DNA from: Candidatus Bathyarchaeota archaeon
GTDB taxonomy: Archaea > Thermoproteota > Bathyarchaeia > RBG-16-48-13 > GCA-020355125
Direction: 5' to 3'
Assembly: GCA_026014905.1 (NCBI GenBank)
Contig: JAOZHK010000191.1
Location: 1 to 6,313, forward strand
Length of the DNA: 6,313 bases
Positions 1-5,134 of this stretch are shown piece after piece; the first letter of the stretch is position 1; each line of letters begins with the position of its first letter. Both the position numbers and the translations under genes were made by a program. The notes below the pieces were generated by a model, which searched no databases, was not told the DNA's origin, and saw nothing but the letters and a program-made list of their open reading frames with translations.

Positions 1-2
1 CT

Positions 3-173
3 CACACGCTTCCTTTACATCTTTTCACCTCGTATCTCCAGCGTATTCTCGACGTGCAAATCGGATTTCTTCTCATTCAACCGGAAGATATCACCTTTGG
101 TGAAGGCTTGTCCCCAGAGATCCGGGCGACAGTGTTGCGTGTTGTAGCGACTTTACGCGAGATCCTCGAGTAA
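3..173 (+). CDS. [NiFe]-hydrogenase maturation endopeptidase (HyaD/HycI/FrhD type), C-terminal part
   Basis: The reading frame is open from the first bases to a TAA at 171-173 and gives 56 C-terminal residues; the N-terminus lies outside the window. The visible part begins with HTLPL, which fits the conserved family stretch carrying a nickel-sensing histidine (codon 3-5). It continues with LLIQPEDITFGEGLSPEIRA, the typical GIQPxxxxFGxxLSPxV tail of these peptidases. The enzyme removes the C-terminal peptide of the hydrogenase large subunit in the cytoplasm once nickel has been inserted, which allows assembly with the small subunit. The tail looks closer to archaeal HycI/FrhD-like proteins than to E. 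coli HyaD, but with a third of the protein I cannot assign the hydrogenase it serves. The next gene, hypE, starts 52 nt downstream on the same strand, which supports the call. Confidence 0.75.
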   Translation, partial: HTLPLHLFTSYLQRILDVQIGFLLIQPEDITFGEGLSPEIRATVLRVVATLREILE

Positions 174-182
174 AACAGGTGT

Positions 183-191
183 TTTTATATC
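183..191 (+). promoter_or_regulatory. possible TATA box before hypE
   Basis: The AT-rich stretch TTTTATATC stands out in the 52-nt gap between the peptidase gene and hypE. Its centre is about 38 nt before the hypE ATG. An archaeal transcript starting about 26 nt after it would have a leader of roughly 13 nt containing the purine-rich GAGAGA. It could equally be chance AT richness, with hypE read from an upstream operon promoter. Confidence 0.25.
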
Positions 192-225
192 TCGCGATCC
201 TCTTTTCGTTGACGAGAGACAAAGC

Positions 226-1272
226 ATGTCCCATATCACCATGACTCATGGCGCTGGCGGCAGCTACATGCAGACCTTAATCAAAGATTATATTGTCAAA
301 TATTTAGGTGGTAGCTCCGCAGAGGTCCCGCTTGAAGCGTTAGATGACTCCGCCGTCATCGACGATATCGTGCTAAAATCGGATTCGCACACGATCAAAC
401 CCCTCTTTTTCCCTGGAGGCGATATTGGACGCTTAGCCATTGCGGGAACCGTCAATGACATCGCAGTCCTTGGAGCTGAACCGATCGCGTTAACCTCCGC
501 CTTCGTTATTGAAGACGGGTTCCCTCTCGACTCATTTGAACGCATTTTGCAAAGTATGCGTGACACCTGCCATGAATCAGGCGTTCACGTGCTAACCGGT
601 GACACCAAAGTCATGGAACGGGGAGCCCTCGATAAACTCATTGTCAACACCTCCGGGATCGGCCGGCGTTCTCCAGCATTAACATTCAACCTTCAAGAAG
701 TCCGTAAATACCGGTCCCTCGACTCACGATGGCTGTTAGATTCCAATCTCAAACCCGGCGATAAGATCCTGGTCTCTGGCTCAATGGGCGATCACGGCAT
801 CGCATTACTCGCATTTCGGGAAGGCTACGATTTTGGCAGCACCATTACTTCCGATGTCACACCCCTCAACAAAGTAATCCATCAACTTTTACAAATCGGA
901 GGTATCGTCGCCATGAAAGATCCCACCCGCAGCGGATTAGCCAATACCCTCAATGAGTGGCGTGACAAATCGCAGACGGGGCTTCTTATTCAGGAACAAG
1001 CGATCCCTATCAAAGAAGGCGTCCGCGCTGCATGCGAAATGTTAGGGATCGATCCTCTCGACATCGGGAATGAAGGCAAACTGGTTATCGGCGTGGTTCC
1101 TGAGAAAGCCGACGCTGTTCTTAATTGCCTGCGGACATTTCCTGAAGGACGAGATGCAGAAATGATAGGTGAAGTGACCACCCAATATTCCCATGTCATC
1201 CTCGAAACCGTGATTGGAGGGCGGCGTATCCTTCCATCCCCTCTAGGCGACCCAATTCCACGTATCTGTTAA
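226..1272 (+). CDS. hypE: Hydrogenase maturation protein HypE (carbamoyl dehydratase / cyanide donor)
   Basis: HypE takes the carbamoyl group that HypF places on its C-terminal cysteine, dehydrates it with ATP to a thiocyanate, and passes cyanide to the HypC-HypD complex that builds the Fe(CN)2CO unit of [NiFe] hydrogenases. The 348-residue protein starts MSHITMTHGAGG (family HGAGG at 8-12). It then shows DDSAV (40-44), the ATP-binding PurM-like core with FFPGGDIG (61-68) and GTVNDIA (74-80), GDTKVM (125-130) and GDHGIAL (188-194). It ends in PRIC, with Cys348 as the cyanide carrier, so it looks intact and functional. Residues about 147-172 look longer than usual between the two domains. The ATG at 226 follows GAGAGA by 6 nt; an in-frame ATG at 241 would cut only five residues but lies very close to HGAGG. 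It follows a hydrogenase peptidase gene on the same strand, as is common in hyp operons. Confidence 0.97.
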   Translation: MSHITMTHGAGGSYMQTLIKDYIVKYLGGSSAEVPLEALDDSAVIDDIVLKSDSHTIKPLFFPGGDIGRLAIAGTVNDIAVLGAEPIALTSAFVIEDGFPLDSFERILQSMRDTCHESGVHVLTGDTKVMERGALDKLIVNTSGIGRRSPALTFNLQEVRKYRSLDSRWLLDSNLKPGDKILVSGSMGDHGIALLAFREGYDFGSTITSDVTPLNKVIHQLLQIGGIVAMKDPTRSGLANTLNEWRDKSQTGLLIQEQAIPIKEGVRAACEMLGIDPLDIGNEGKLVIGVVPEKADAVLNCLRTFPEGRDAEMIGEVTTQYSHVILETVIGGRRILPSPLGDPIPRIC

Positions 1273-1378
1273 CACTTGCGCCATTCACAATCAACCTATC
1301 CAGACGATAATGGGATTTCCGTAACTTCTATTAATTAGAACTCGCAACTTATCATCACGAACTCAGGTTTGATGATCA

Positions 1379-2023
1379 ATGTTCGGATGGATTGGGACTT
1401 TTTTTAGGGCGGCTGTCCAACCTGATGAATTACGAACGTACTATTATATCTCGTATAACAGTGTTGGACGTCTGTATGATGCAGAGATGTTAGCCCTTAA
1501 GCTGCAAGAACAATTCACTCGGGTGAAAACCCTCGTCCGCGTCATCGAAGGTGAAGTGAAACGCTTATCTGAAATAAAAAGCGTCGTACCCGAGATTTTA
1601 TTTAAAGCAGACACACTGTATGCCACGATCTCGCCTACCCGTGCGGTACTGTTTCAAAAGTCACGGTCTCCATTCACCTTAAAAGACCTTGAATTACGAA
1701 AAACGATCTTAGATCTGTATAACTCGCGATTCACCATCCCAGTTTTTGATCCAGAACCCAAATTTGAAATTCGCGTTGATGAGATTCGAAATGAACTGGT
1801 TGACTTCACGCAGCAACACCCGCGTGTTCAACAGTTTATTGAAACCTATCCTGAAGCTGCGGTTCAAACCATCTTGAGTGACCCGGAACAAGATCGTTGG
1901 ATCGTCATCTGGCAAAGTAATGCAGACGATAGTGACCAACAGCATCTCTATGTTGCGATCGATCAATCACGGGGACGTATCGTGGACATCAGTGACAAAA
2001 AAGAAGAAATGAGAGAAAATTAG
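1379..2023 (+). CDS. Uncharacterised 214-residue protein next to hypE
   Basis: I do not recognise a family. The start is an ATG 106 nt after hypE, preceded by a weak AGG about 11 nt upstream. The N-terminus has one short hydrophobic patch (FGWIGTFF, 2-9), too short for a confident membrane segment or signal peptide. Residues about 30-75 are rich in heptad-like Leu/Val/Ile with Lys/Glu and probably form long helices. Residues 97-143 are mixed and charged. The last 60 residues (HPRVQQF at 147-153, then RWIVIWQ at 173-179, HLYVAID at 189-195 and GRIVDI at 199-204) look like a helix followed by three beta strands, a layout reminiscent of PepSY-like domains; that resemblance is only a guess. There is no cysteine, so a metal-cluster role is unlikely. 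Coding character is good over the full length. A link to hydrogenase maturation is suggested only by position. Confidence 0.8.
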   Translation: MFGWIGTFFRAAVQPDELRTYYYISYNSVGRLYDAEMLALKLQEQFTRVKTLVRVIEGEVKRLSEIKSVVPEILFKADTLYATISPTRAVLFQKSRSPFTLKDLELRKTILDLYNSRFTIPVFDPEPKFEIRVDEIRNELVDFTQQHPRVQQFIETYPEAAVQTILSDPEQDRWIVIWQSNADDSDQQHLYVAIDQSRGRIVDISDKKEEMREN

Positions 2024-2027
2024 GGAT

Positions 2028-2058
2028 ATACCTTGCGAGCTATCGTCCAAGGTATTTT
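2028..2058. terminator. Hairpin between convergent genes
   Basis: An 8-bp perfect inverted repeat, ATACCTTG (2028-2035) and CAAGGTAT (2048-2055), encloses a 12-nt loop and is followed by TTTT on the plus strand. It starts five bases after the stop of the unknown plus-strand gene and spans the stop codon of the minus-strand aldolase gene (2040-2042). It is placed where a terminator serving the plus strand, and perhaps both strands, would be expected. The stem is AT-rich and the T run is short, so it would be weak by bacterial standards. Confidence 0.4.
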
Positions 2059-2789
2059 AAGAGACTGTTCGCACCATCCCGAGTGAATTGAAGATCACTA
2101 CCCACGGTAATGAAGTCATAACCTTTTTTCACCCGATCTAAAATCGTTTTACCCGATCCTAGATGCACGCCCGTCGCAACCCCTGCAGCCCGAGACGCGT
2201 TATACACCGTATCGATCGCTTCTTGCACCGTTGGGTGGGACATATTACCGAGATGCCCATAGGATGCAGAGAGATCTGCAGGACCAATATAACTCACATC
2301 GATACCATCAACCGCTAGGATCTCTTCAATATTTTCAACGGCTTGTTTGGTCTCGATCTGGGTAATAACCAGGATTTCCTCATCAGCCGTCTGGAGATAG
2401 TCAGGATCAAACATCGCTGCTCGTCGTGGTCCACATCCACGTAATCCTTTCGGCGCGTAGCGGGTTGCTTTAACTGCCATTTCTGCTTGTTCTCGTGTAT
2501 TCACCCATGGTACGACAATACCATATGCGCCAACATCCAGGGCTCGTTTGATCGCGACAAGATCATTCCAGACCACCCGCACTAAGGGCGTCGTTGTCGA
2601 ATCTCCACGCATCGCCTGCATCATCGTCTGAACTTGATAAATACTTACAGGGTTATGTTCGGTATCGAAGACAAACCAATCGAATCCCATCATCGACAGC
2701 ATCTCTGTAACAATCGGGCTCTCAATGGACATCCAAAGTCCGACGGTTTGTTCGCCAGCTTTTAACCTGCGTTTTAATTCATTCTTCAC
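2040..2789 (-). CDS. HpcH/HpaI-family class II 2-oxoacid aldolase
   Basis: The family comprises metal-dependent aldolases that cleave or form 4-hydroxy-2-oxoacids, releasing pyruvate plus an aldehyde (HpaI, GarL and YfaU are the known relatives). The 249 residues match the usual length of about 250-265. Visible catalytic features are FDTEH (41-45, general-base Asp42 and His45), Arg71 in PLVRV, the metal ligand Glu146 in QIET, and Asp172 in GPADLSASYG, followed by GVHLGS (207-212). The start is GTG at 2789, chosen because GGAGG (2797-2801) stands 7 nt before it; the ATG overlapping it reads straight into TGA. The substrate cannot be told from sequence: 2-keto-3-deoxy sugar acids or 2,4-dihydroxyhept-2-enedioate are the usual ones. 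The gene stands alone on this strand, with 207 nt to the next gene upstream, and runs convergently into the unknown gene on the left. Confidence 0.93.
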   Translation of the reverse strand: MKNELKRRLKAGEQTVGLWMSIESPIVTEMLSMMGFDWFVFDTEHNPVSIYQVQTMMQAMRGDSTTTPLVRVVWNDLVAIKRALDVGAYGIVVPWVNTREQAEMAVKATRYAPKGLRGCGPRRAAMFDPDYLQTADEEILVITQIETKQAVENIEEILAVDGIDVSYIGPADLSASYGHLGNMSHPTVQEAIDTVYNASRAAGVATGVHLGSGKTILDRVKKGYDFITVGSDLQFTRDGANSLLKYLGR

Positions 2790-2796
2790 ATGAATT

Positions 2797-2801
2797 CCTC
2801 C
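2797..2801 (-). promoter_or_regulatory. Shine-Dalgarno site fixing the aldolase GTG start
   Basis: CCTCC on the plus strand reads GGAGG on the minus strand and leaves 7 nt before GTG 2789. It is the strongest ribosome binding site in the window. The nearer ATG (2791-2789) overlaps the GTG and is followed at once by TGA, so it cannot start this protein. Confidence 0.7.
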
Positions 2802-2850
2802 AACAAATCTGTAGAGATATATTTCGTTCGAGACTTTAATCTTTCGCCTG

Positions 2851-2860
2851 TCTTATATTG
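2851..2860 (-). promoter_or_regulatory. Possible TATA box of the aldolase gene
   Basis: The minus strand reads CAATATAAGA here. A start of transcription about 26 nt downstream, near 2830, would give a leader of roughly 40 nt that includes the GGAGG. A second AT-rich stretch (AAATATAT, 2817-2824) is closer to the gene, but if used it would leave the ribosome site outside the mRNA. This assignment is an inference. Confidence 0.25.
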
Positions 2861-2893
2861 CATTGAGGCTCCGATAGCGCGCACGTGACTCAA

Positions 2894-2907
2894 TACGCGC
2901 GTGCGTA
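2894..2907. repeat. TACGCGCG motif, copy A, in a 14-bp imperfect palindrome
   Basis: TACGCGCGTGCGTA has 5-bp arms TACGC/GCGTA around GCGT. It lies about 105 nt upstream of the aldolase start and about 90 nt past the msrB stop. A second CG-alternating run, GCGCGCACGTG (2877-2887), is 7 nt away, and CGCAC (2880-2884) can pair with GTGCG (2901-2905). It is one of five copies of the exact 8-mer in this window. Confidence 0.5.
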
Positions 2908-2996
2908 TGATCGAAAAAATCACGCCCTGTCTCTAATCTAACGGAGAATCTCTAGTCACAATCCCGGCCATACAGTGACTGCTCGATTGCTAGTGA

Positions 2997-3416
2997 CTAC
3001 TCACTGCTTTGCGACGCATCTGAGGCTTCTTGAAAATCGAGGGATAATGAATTGATACAGAATCGTTGCCTAGTTGGTTGCGGGCCATCATTGAAGACGT
3101 GTCCGAGATGGCTGCCACAATTGCTACAAGCAACTTCGGTCCGTCGCATACCATATCGGGTATCGCGATGCTGTTCAACGTTATCCGGGTTGATTGGCGC
3201 CCAAAAACTTGGCCACCCTGTCCGAGAGTCGTATTTTGTTTGTGATTCAAATAACTCTTGACCACACGCTGTACACAGATAGATTCCTTTTTTCTTATTA
3301 TAGAGATGTGGTCCGGTAAATGGTCGCTCGGTGCCTTTCTCTCGAAGGATGTGGTACTGTTCATTGGTGAGGGAGTCCTTCCATTCCTGCTCAGATTTTG
3401 AAGTGTTCATTGTCAT
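2997..3416 (-). CDS. msrB: Peptide methionine-R-sulfoxide reductase MsrB
   Basis: The enzyme reduces the R form of methionine sulfoxide in proteins, a repair step after oxidative damage, in the cytoplasm. From the ATG at 3416 it is 139 residues long. It shows GTERPFTG (28-35), CTAC (48-51) and CSNC (97-100), the four zinc cysteines. GWPSFW (67-72) and HLGHVF (103-108) follow, then RFCINS (118-123) with catalytic Cys120. The loop before GWPSFW reads DSRT, so the resolving cysteine found there in many MsrBs (SGCGWPSF) is absent; regeneration probably uses thioredoxin directly or another thiol. A longer form starting at GTG 3464 is open, but its extra 16 residues lack family similarity, and a TATA-like box lies inside it, so I prefer 3416 (an ATG at 3410 is also possible). 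It lies downstream of the ECF-type gene on the same strand. Confidence 0.95.
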   Translation of the reverse strand: MTMNTSKSEQEWKDSLTNEQYHILREKGTERPFTGPHLYNKKKGIYLCTACGQELFESQTKYDSRTGWPSFWAPINPDNVEQHRDTRYGMRRTEVACSNCGSHLGHVFNDGPQPTRQRFCINSLSLDFQEASDASQSSE

Positions 3417-3438
3417 TGGAGAACAGCTTTCAGCGCCC

Positions 3439-3444
3439 TTTATA
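3439..3444 (-). promoter_or_regulatory. TATA-like box for a leaderless msrB transcript
   Basis: The minus strand reads ACCTATAAAGG around this site. The box centre is about 25 nt before the ATG at 3416, the spacing expected between an archaeal TATA box and its transcription start. No ribosome binding site precedes that ATG. Together these suggest a leaderless mRNA starting at or next to the ATG. If the true start is GTG 3464, this is only coding sequence. Confidence 0.35.
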
Positions 3445-3502
3445 GGTTCTAACTTTTTCGCCACAAAATACGCCTGCGAGTTGGAAAACGTGTTATCCCT
3501 AA

Positions 3503-4030
3503 CTAGCTAACTAATGGTAATACTCCAATCCGTTGAAGATATTTGCTTAAAAGATTACTCAGCACGGCTGAGATAATGGCTTCCACCGTCAATTTCAGGA
3601 GAATGGATGAAACGATCGTCATAGCGACTTCGGGGGGCATGGTTCGCGAGGCGATAAACCAGATGTAATCCGTGACGAAGACATAGGGTGCTTGAACGCA
3701 CCAAGCTAAACCCGCTGCAACTGCGGGGTACAACTGAAGTTTATGAGCAAACAAGCCGGTCATAAGGCCCAATAGTCCTAATCCCCCAATAATGAAGGGG
3801 ATGCCCGCTGAATAGCTCATGTAAATTCCACCGATTAAGCCAGTAACGAAGCCTGCCCATGGTCCCGCCAGGATCCCACTTAGGAATATGGGGAGTTGGG
3901 TGAAGTGGACAGAGCTATTGAAGGGCCCAATCACGAGAGGAATGGTGAGAAATTGAAGGGATAAGATATTCGCAAGCGCAGCTAATACGGCCACTAAGGT
4001 AATTACGCGCGTACCTGAATAACCCTGCAT
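3503..4030 (-). CDS. ECF-transporter S-component-like membrane protein
   Basis: This is a 175-residue, very hydrophobic protein with about five or six membrane segments: roughly 9-34, 44-70, 75-95, 101-127 and a long 133-165 stretch that may hold two. The pattern TQLPIFLSGILAGPWAGFVT (44-63) followed by GLIGG, and LLKLTVEAIISAVLSNLLSK near the end, are typical of substrate-binding S components of energy-coupling factor vitamin/cofactor importers. The ligand cannot be assigned: no thiamine, biotin or riboflavin signature is clear and no riboswitch is seen upstream. The shared ATPases and EcfT are not nearby, which fits a group II system where one energising module serves several S components. 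The ATG at 4030 has no good ribosome site; the frame offers GTG and TTG alternatives just downstream. Its 5' end carries one copy of the TACGCGCG motif (4004-4011). It is divergent from the DUF1508 gene. Confidence 0.8.
   Translation of the reverse strand: MQGYSGTRVITLVAVLAALANILSLQFLTIPLVIGPFNSSVHFTQLPIFLSGILAGPWAGFVTGLIGGIYMSYSAGIPFIIGGLGLLGLMTGLFAHKLQLYPAVAAGLAWCVQAPYVFVTDYIWFIASRTMPPEVAMTIVSSILLKLTVEAIISAVLSNLLSKYLQRIGVLPLVS
4004..4013. repeat. TACGCGCG motif, copy B, perfect 10-bp palindrome
   Basis: TACGCGCGTA is a perfect palindrome. Unlike the other copies it lies inside coding sequence, covering codons 6-9 of the ECF S-component-like gene, 17-26 nt from its ATG. If bound by a protein, it would sit where it could block early transcription; a later start codon for that gene would make it non-coding. 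Confidence 0.5.
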
Positions 4031-4061
4031 GGTAGAGCCATCATGCTCGCAAGGACGTTGT

Positions 4062-4077
4062 TATAATATATATATTT
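4062..4077 (-). promoter_or_regulatory. AT-rich promoter element of the ECF S-component-like gene
   Basis: The minus strand is an unbroken A/T stretch (AAATATATATATTATAA) about 32-47 nt before the ATG at 4030. Transcription starting about 26 nt after its downstream end would give a very short leader. Copy C of TACGCGCG lies 14 nt further upstream. It is the clearest TATA-like tract in the window, though a bacterial -10 region could look similar. Confidence 0.4.
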
Positions 4078-4090
4078 CTAATAATGTGTG

Positions 4091-4098
4091 CGCGCGTA
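4091..4098. repeat. TACGCGCG motif, copy C, in the divergent intergenic region
   Basis: The plus strand reads GTGTGCGCGCGTAACAC (4086-4102), with the 8-mer on the minus strand and short outer arms GTGT/ACAC. It stands between two divergent genes, just upstream of the AT-rich element of the minus-strand gene and about 150 nt before the DUF1508 gene, so it could affect either. Confidence 0.5.
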
Positions 4099-4245
4099 AC
4101 ACTGCTCGCTACTATTCGCAGTATGGGAATAGAAGCAAACTCGAATATTAGCAGCTCGGATTCTTAAGACACAAGATTTTAATGAGATCGCTATTCAGGG
4201 TTATAGTATCGAGACGGTATTATTCAATTATGGAGACAACAGAAA

Positions 4246-4635
4246 ATGGTTGATGCTATGTTTTTAGTTTATAAAGATGCAGGAGGAGCCTTTCGGTTTC
4301 GCCTTCGAGCACCTAACAATGAAATTATCGCGGTGGGCGAAGGGTACCAATCACGAGCCAGCTGCGTCAATGGGATAAACACCGTGAAACGCTATTGTAA
4401 TGCAGATATTGAAGATCAAACAGCCGATGTTCCAGCCCTCCCGAACCCCAAGTTTCAGATCTATCGTGATGCAGCCAACAAGTACCGGTTCCGATTACGG
4501 GCACTCAATAACAAAATCATTCTCTCGGGCGAAGCTTACGAAACCAAACAAGGATGTCAAAACGGAATTCAGGCAATAAAACGATATTGTTCAGCCCGTA
4601 TTCAAGATAGTGAATCGGGAGCATTCCTCGACTAA
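4246..4635 (+). CDS. Two-repeat DUF1508 (YegP-like) protein
   Basis: Two homologous units of about 50 residues make up almost the whole protein: FLVYKDAGGAFRFRLRAPNN (6-25) running to about 57, and FQIYRDAANKYRFRLRALNN (70-89) running to about 121. Each continues with an EIIAVGEGY-like strand and a helix ending in VKRYC or IKRYC. This is the tandem beta-beta-beta-alpha layout of the DUF1508/YegP family, whose cellular role is not established; small cytoplasmic protein is the safe description. Each repeat has two cysteines at matching places (Cys40/Cys51 and Cys104/Cys115), and the second of each pair is unusual. The ATG at 4246 has GGAG 11 nt upstream; ATG 4258 is an in-frame alternative that would still keep the first strand. 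A TATA-like TTATAGTA lies near 4200-4207. The 129 residues slightly exceed the E. coli YegP length because of an acidic linker and tail. Confidence 0.92.
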   Translation: MVDAMFLVYKDAGGAFRFRLRAPNNEIIAVGEGYQSRASCVNGINTVKRYCNADIEDQTADVPALPNPKFQIYRDAANKYRFRLRALNNKIILSGEAYETKQGCQNGIQAIKRYCSARIQDSESGAFLD

Positions 4636-4640
4636 TTGCT

Positions 4641-4682
4641 TTCGTTTTTCACTGTCATTGATGTCCGGTTTTGTCCGTTTTT
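4641..4682 (+). terminator. T-rich tract after the DUF1508 gene
   Basis: Right after the stop codon the plus strand carries TTTCGTTTTTC, then GGTTTTG and CGTTTTTG, with no strong hairpin. Closely spaced oligo-T runs are the usual termination signal in archaea. In a bacterium this would be a poor terminator. Confidence 0.4.
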
Positions 4683-4691
4683 GTCTGATTC
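4662..4691 (+). repeat. Three tandem 10-nt units
   Basis: TGTCCGGTTT, TGTCCGTTTT and TGTCTGATTC follow one another without gaps. The first two differ at one base; the third is more diverged. The 10-nt period equals about one turn of DNA. The array abuts the CGCGCGCGCG run directly. Confidence 0.5.
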
Positions 4692-4702
4692 GCGCGCGCG
4701 TA
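4691..4702. repeat. TACGCGCG motif, copy D, longest CG run
   Basis: CGCGCGCGCGTA holds the 8-mer on the minus strand (4695-4702). Ten alternating C/G bases make it the longest such run in the window. It is followed by a 6-bp inverted repeat, AGCAAG (4705-4710) and CTTGCT (4721-4726). It lies about 55 nt past the DUF1508 stop and 125 nt before the small open reading frame. Confidence 0.5.
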
Positions 4703-4826
4703 TTAGCAAGCTACTGAATTCTTGCTTACAATAGTGTTTGAGAACAAGGATTACTGCTTGATATTTTACTCAAAGGTTTAGGCTGCACAATAATCATATC
4801 AGAATTAGAAATAGTGATGAGCAGTG

Positions 4827-5015
4827 ATGCTGAGCATGGAGAATGAGCATAAAATCTATGAGATATTAGGGATCGCAAAATTCATGATCTTCCTAAGCAA
4901 ACGACTAAATGACCACGAGTATCTGCGTGTCTGTGATCTGCAGACCGAATTTCTAGATGAACAACTCGAAGAACATCTGGTGCAATCAAAATTTCTGATG
5001 CATTATGATACGTAA
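4827..5015 (+). CDS. Very small protein of unknown function (59-63 residues)
   Basis: No family is recognised. The frame can start at GTG 4824, ATG 4827 or ATG 4836; I took ATG 4827, which has GTGAT (4814-4818) 8 nt upstream, a fair match to an archaeal ribosome site. The core reads ENEHKIYEILGIAKFMIFLS, then a charged middle with KRLNDHEYLRVCDLQTEF and an acidic DEQLEEHL segment. It would form two amphipathic helices, with one cysteine, and is acidic overall. No membrane segment is convincing, although IAKFMIFL is hydrophobic. Codon use resembles the neighbours and the frame fills an otherwise empty stretch between two plus-strand genes, which favours a real gene. Short length keeps the confidence moderate. 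Confidence 0.5.
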   Translation: MLSMENEHKIYEILGIAKFMIFLSKRLNDHEYLRVCDLQTEFLDEQLEEHLVQSKFLMHYDT

Positions 5016-5075
5016 ACAATCTGAAGGGTGCGTGAGCAGCATCTATAGAGCAATTCACTAAACATTGGCGCAGAC

Positions 5076-5104
5076 TTAACGCGTCAATATTTCACGCGAA
5101 TATT
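5076..5104 (+). repeat. Imperfect direct repeat upstream of the LLM oxidoreductase gene
   Basis: TTAACGCG-tc-AATATT (5076-5091) is followed at once by TTCACGCG-AATATT (5091-5104), the two sharing one T. TTAACGCG recurs at 5132-5139 at the left edge of copy E. The spacings between the three octamers are 15 and 41 nt. Confidence 0.45.
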
Positions 5105-5134
5105 AATCCGATCGTTTCCGCCACAAGAGTTTTA

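Noticed and set aside
288..566. Minus-strand open frame of 92 codons within hypE.
   Set aside because: It lies wholly inside a certain gene and its product has no protein-like pattern; it is a shadow of hypE. The same applies to the 69-codon frame at 990-1199.
1444..1966. Minus-strand frames opposite the 214-residue gene.
   Set aside because: They are shorter, antisense and lack start signals; the plus-strand frame has better coding character.
2990..3364. Minus-strand 124-codon frame overlapping msrB, and a plus-strand 69-codon frame at 3052-3261.
   Set aside because: msrB in its own frame carries all family motifs; these overlapping frames have none.
4031..4245. Riboswitch upstream of the S-component-like gene, sought because such genes are often controlled by TPP, FMN or cobalamin riboswitches.
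   Set aside because: The likely leader is very short and no conserved riboswitch core is visible; the region reads as a plain divergent promoter with one CG motif.
4814..4848. Box C/D sRNA: GTGATGA (4814-4820) matches box C and CTGA (4830-4833) matches box D'.
   Set aside because: Only 9 nt lie between the two boxes, the next candidate C' is a poor match and no second CTGA follows at the right distance. The words overlap the start region of a plausible small gene.
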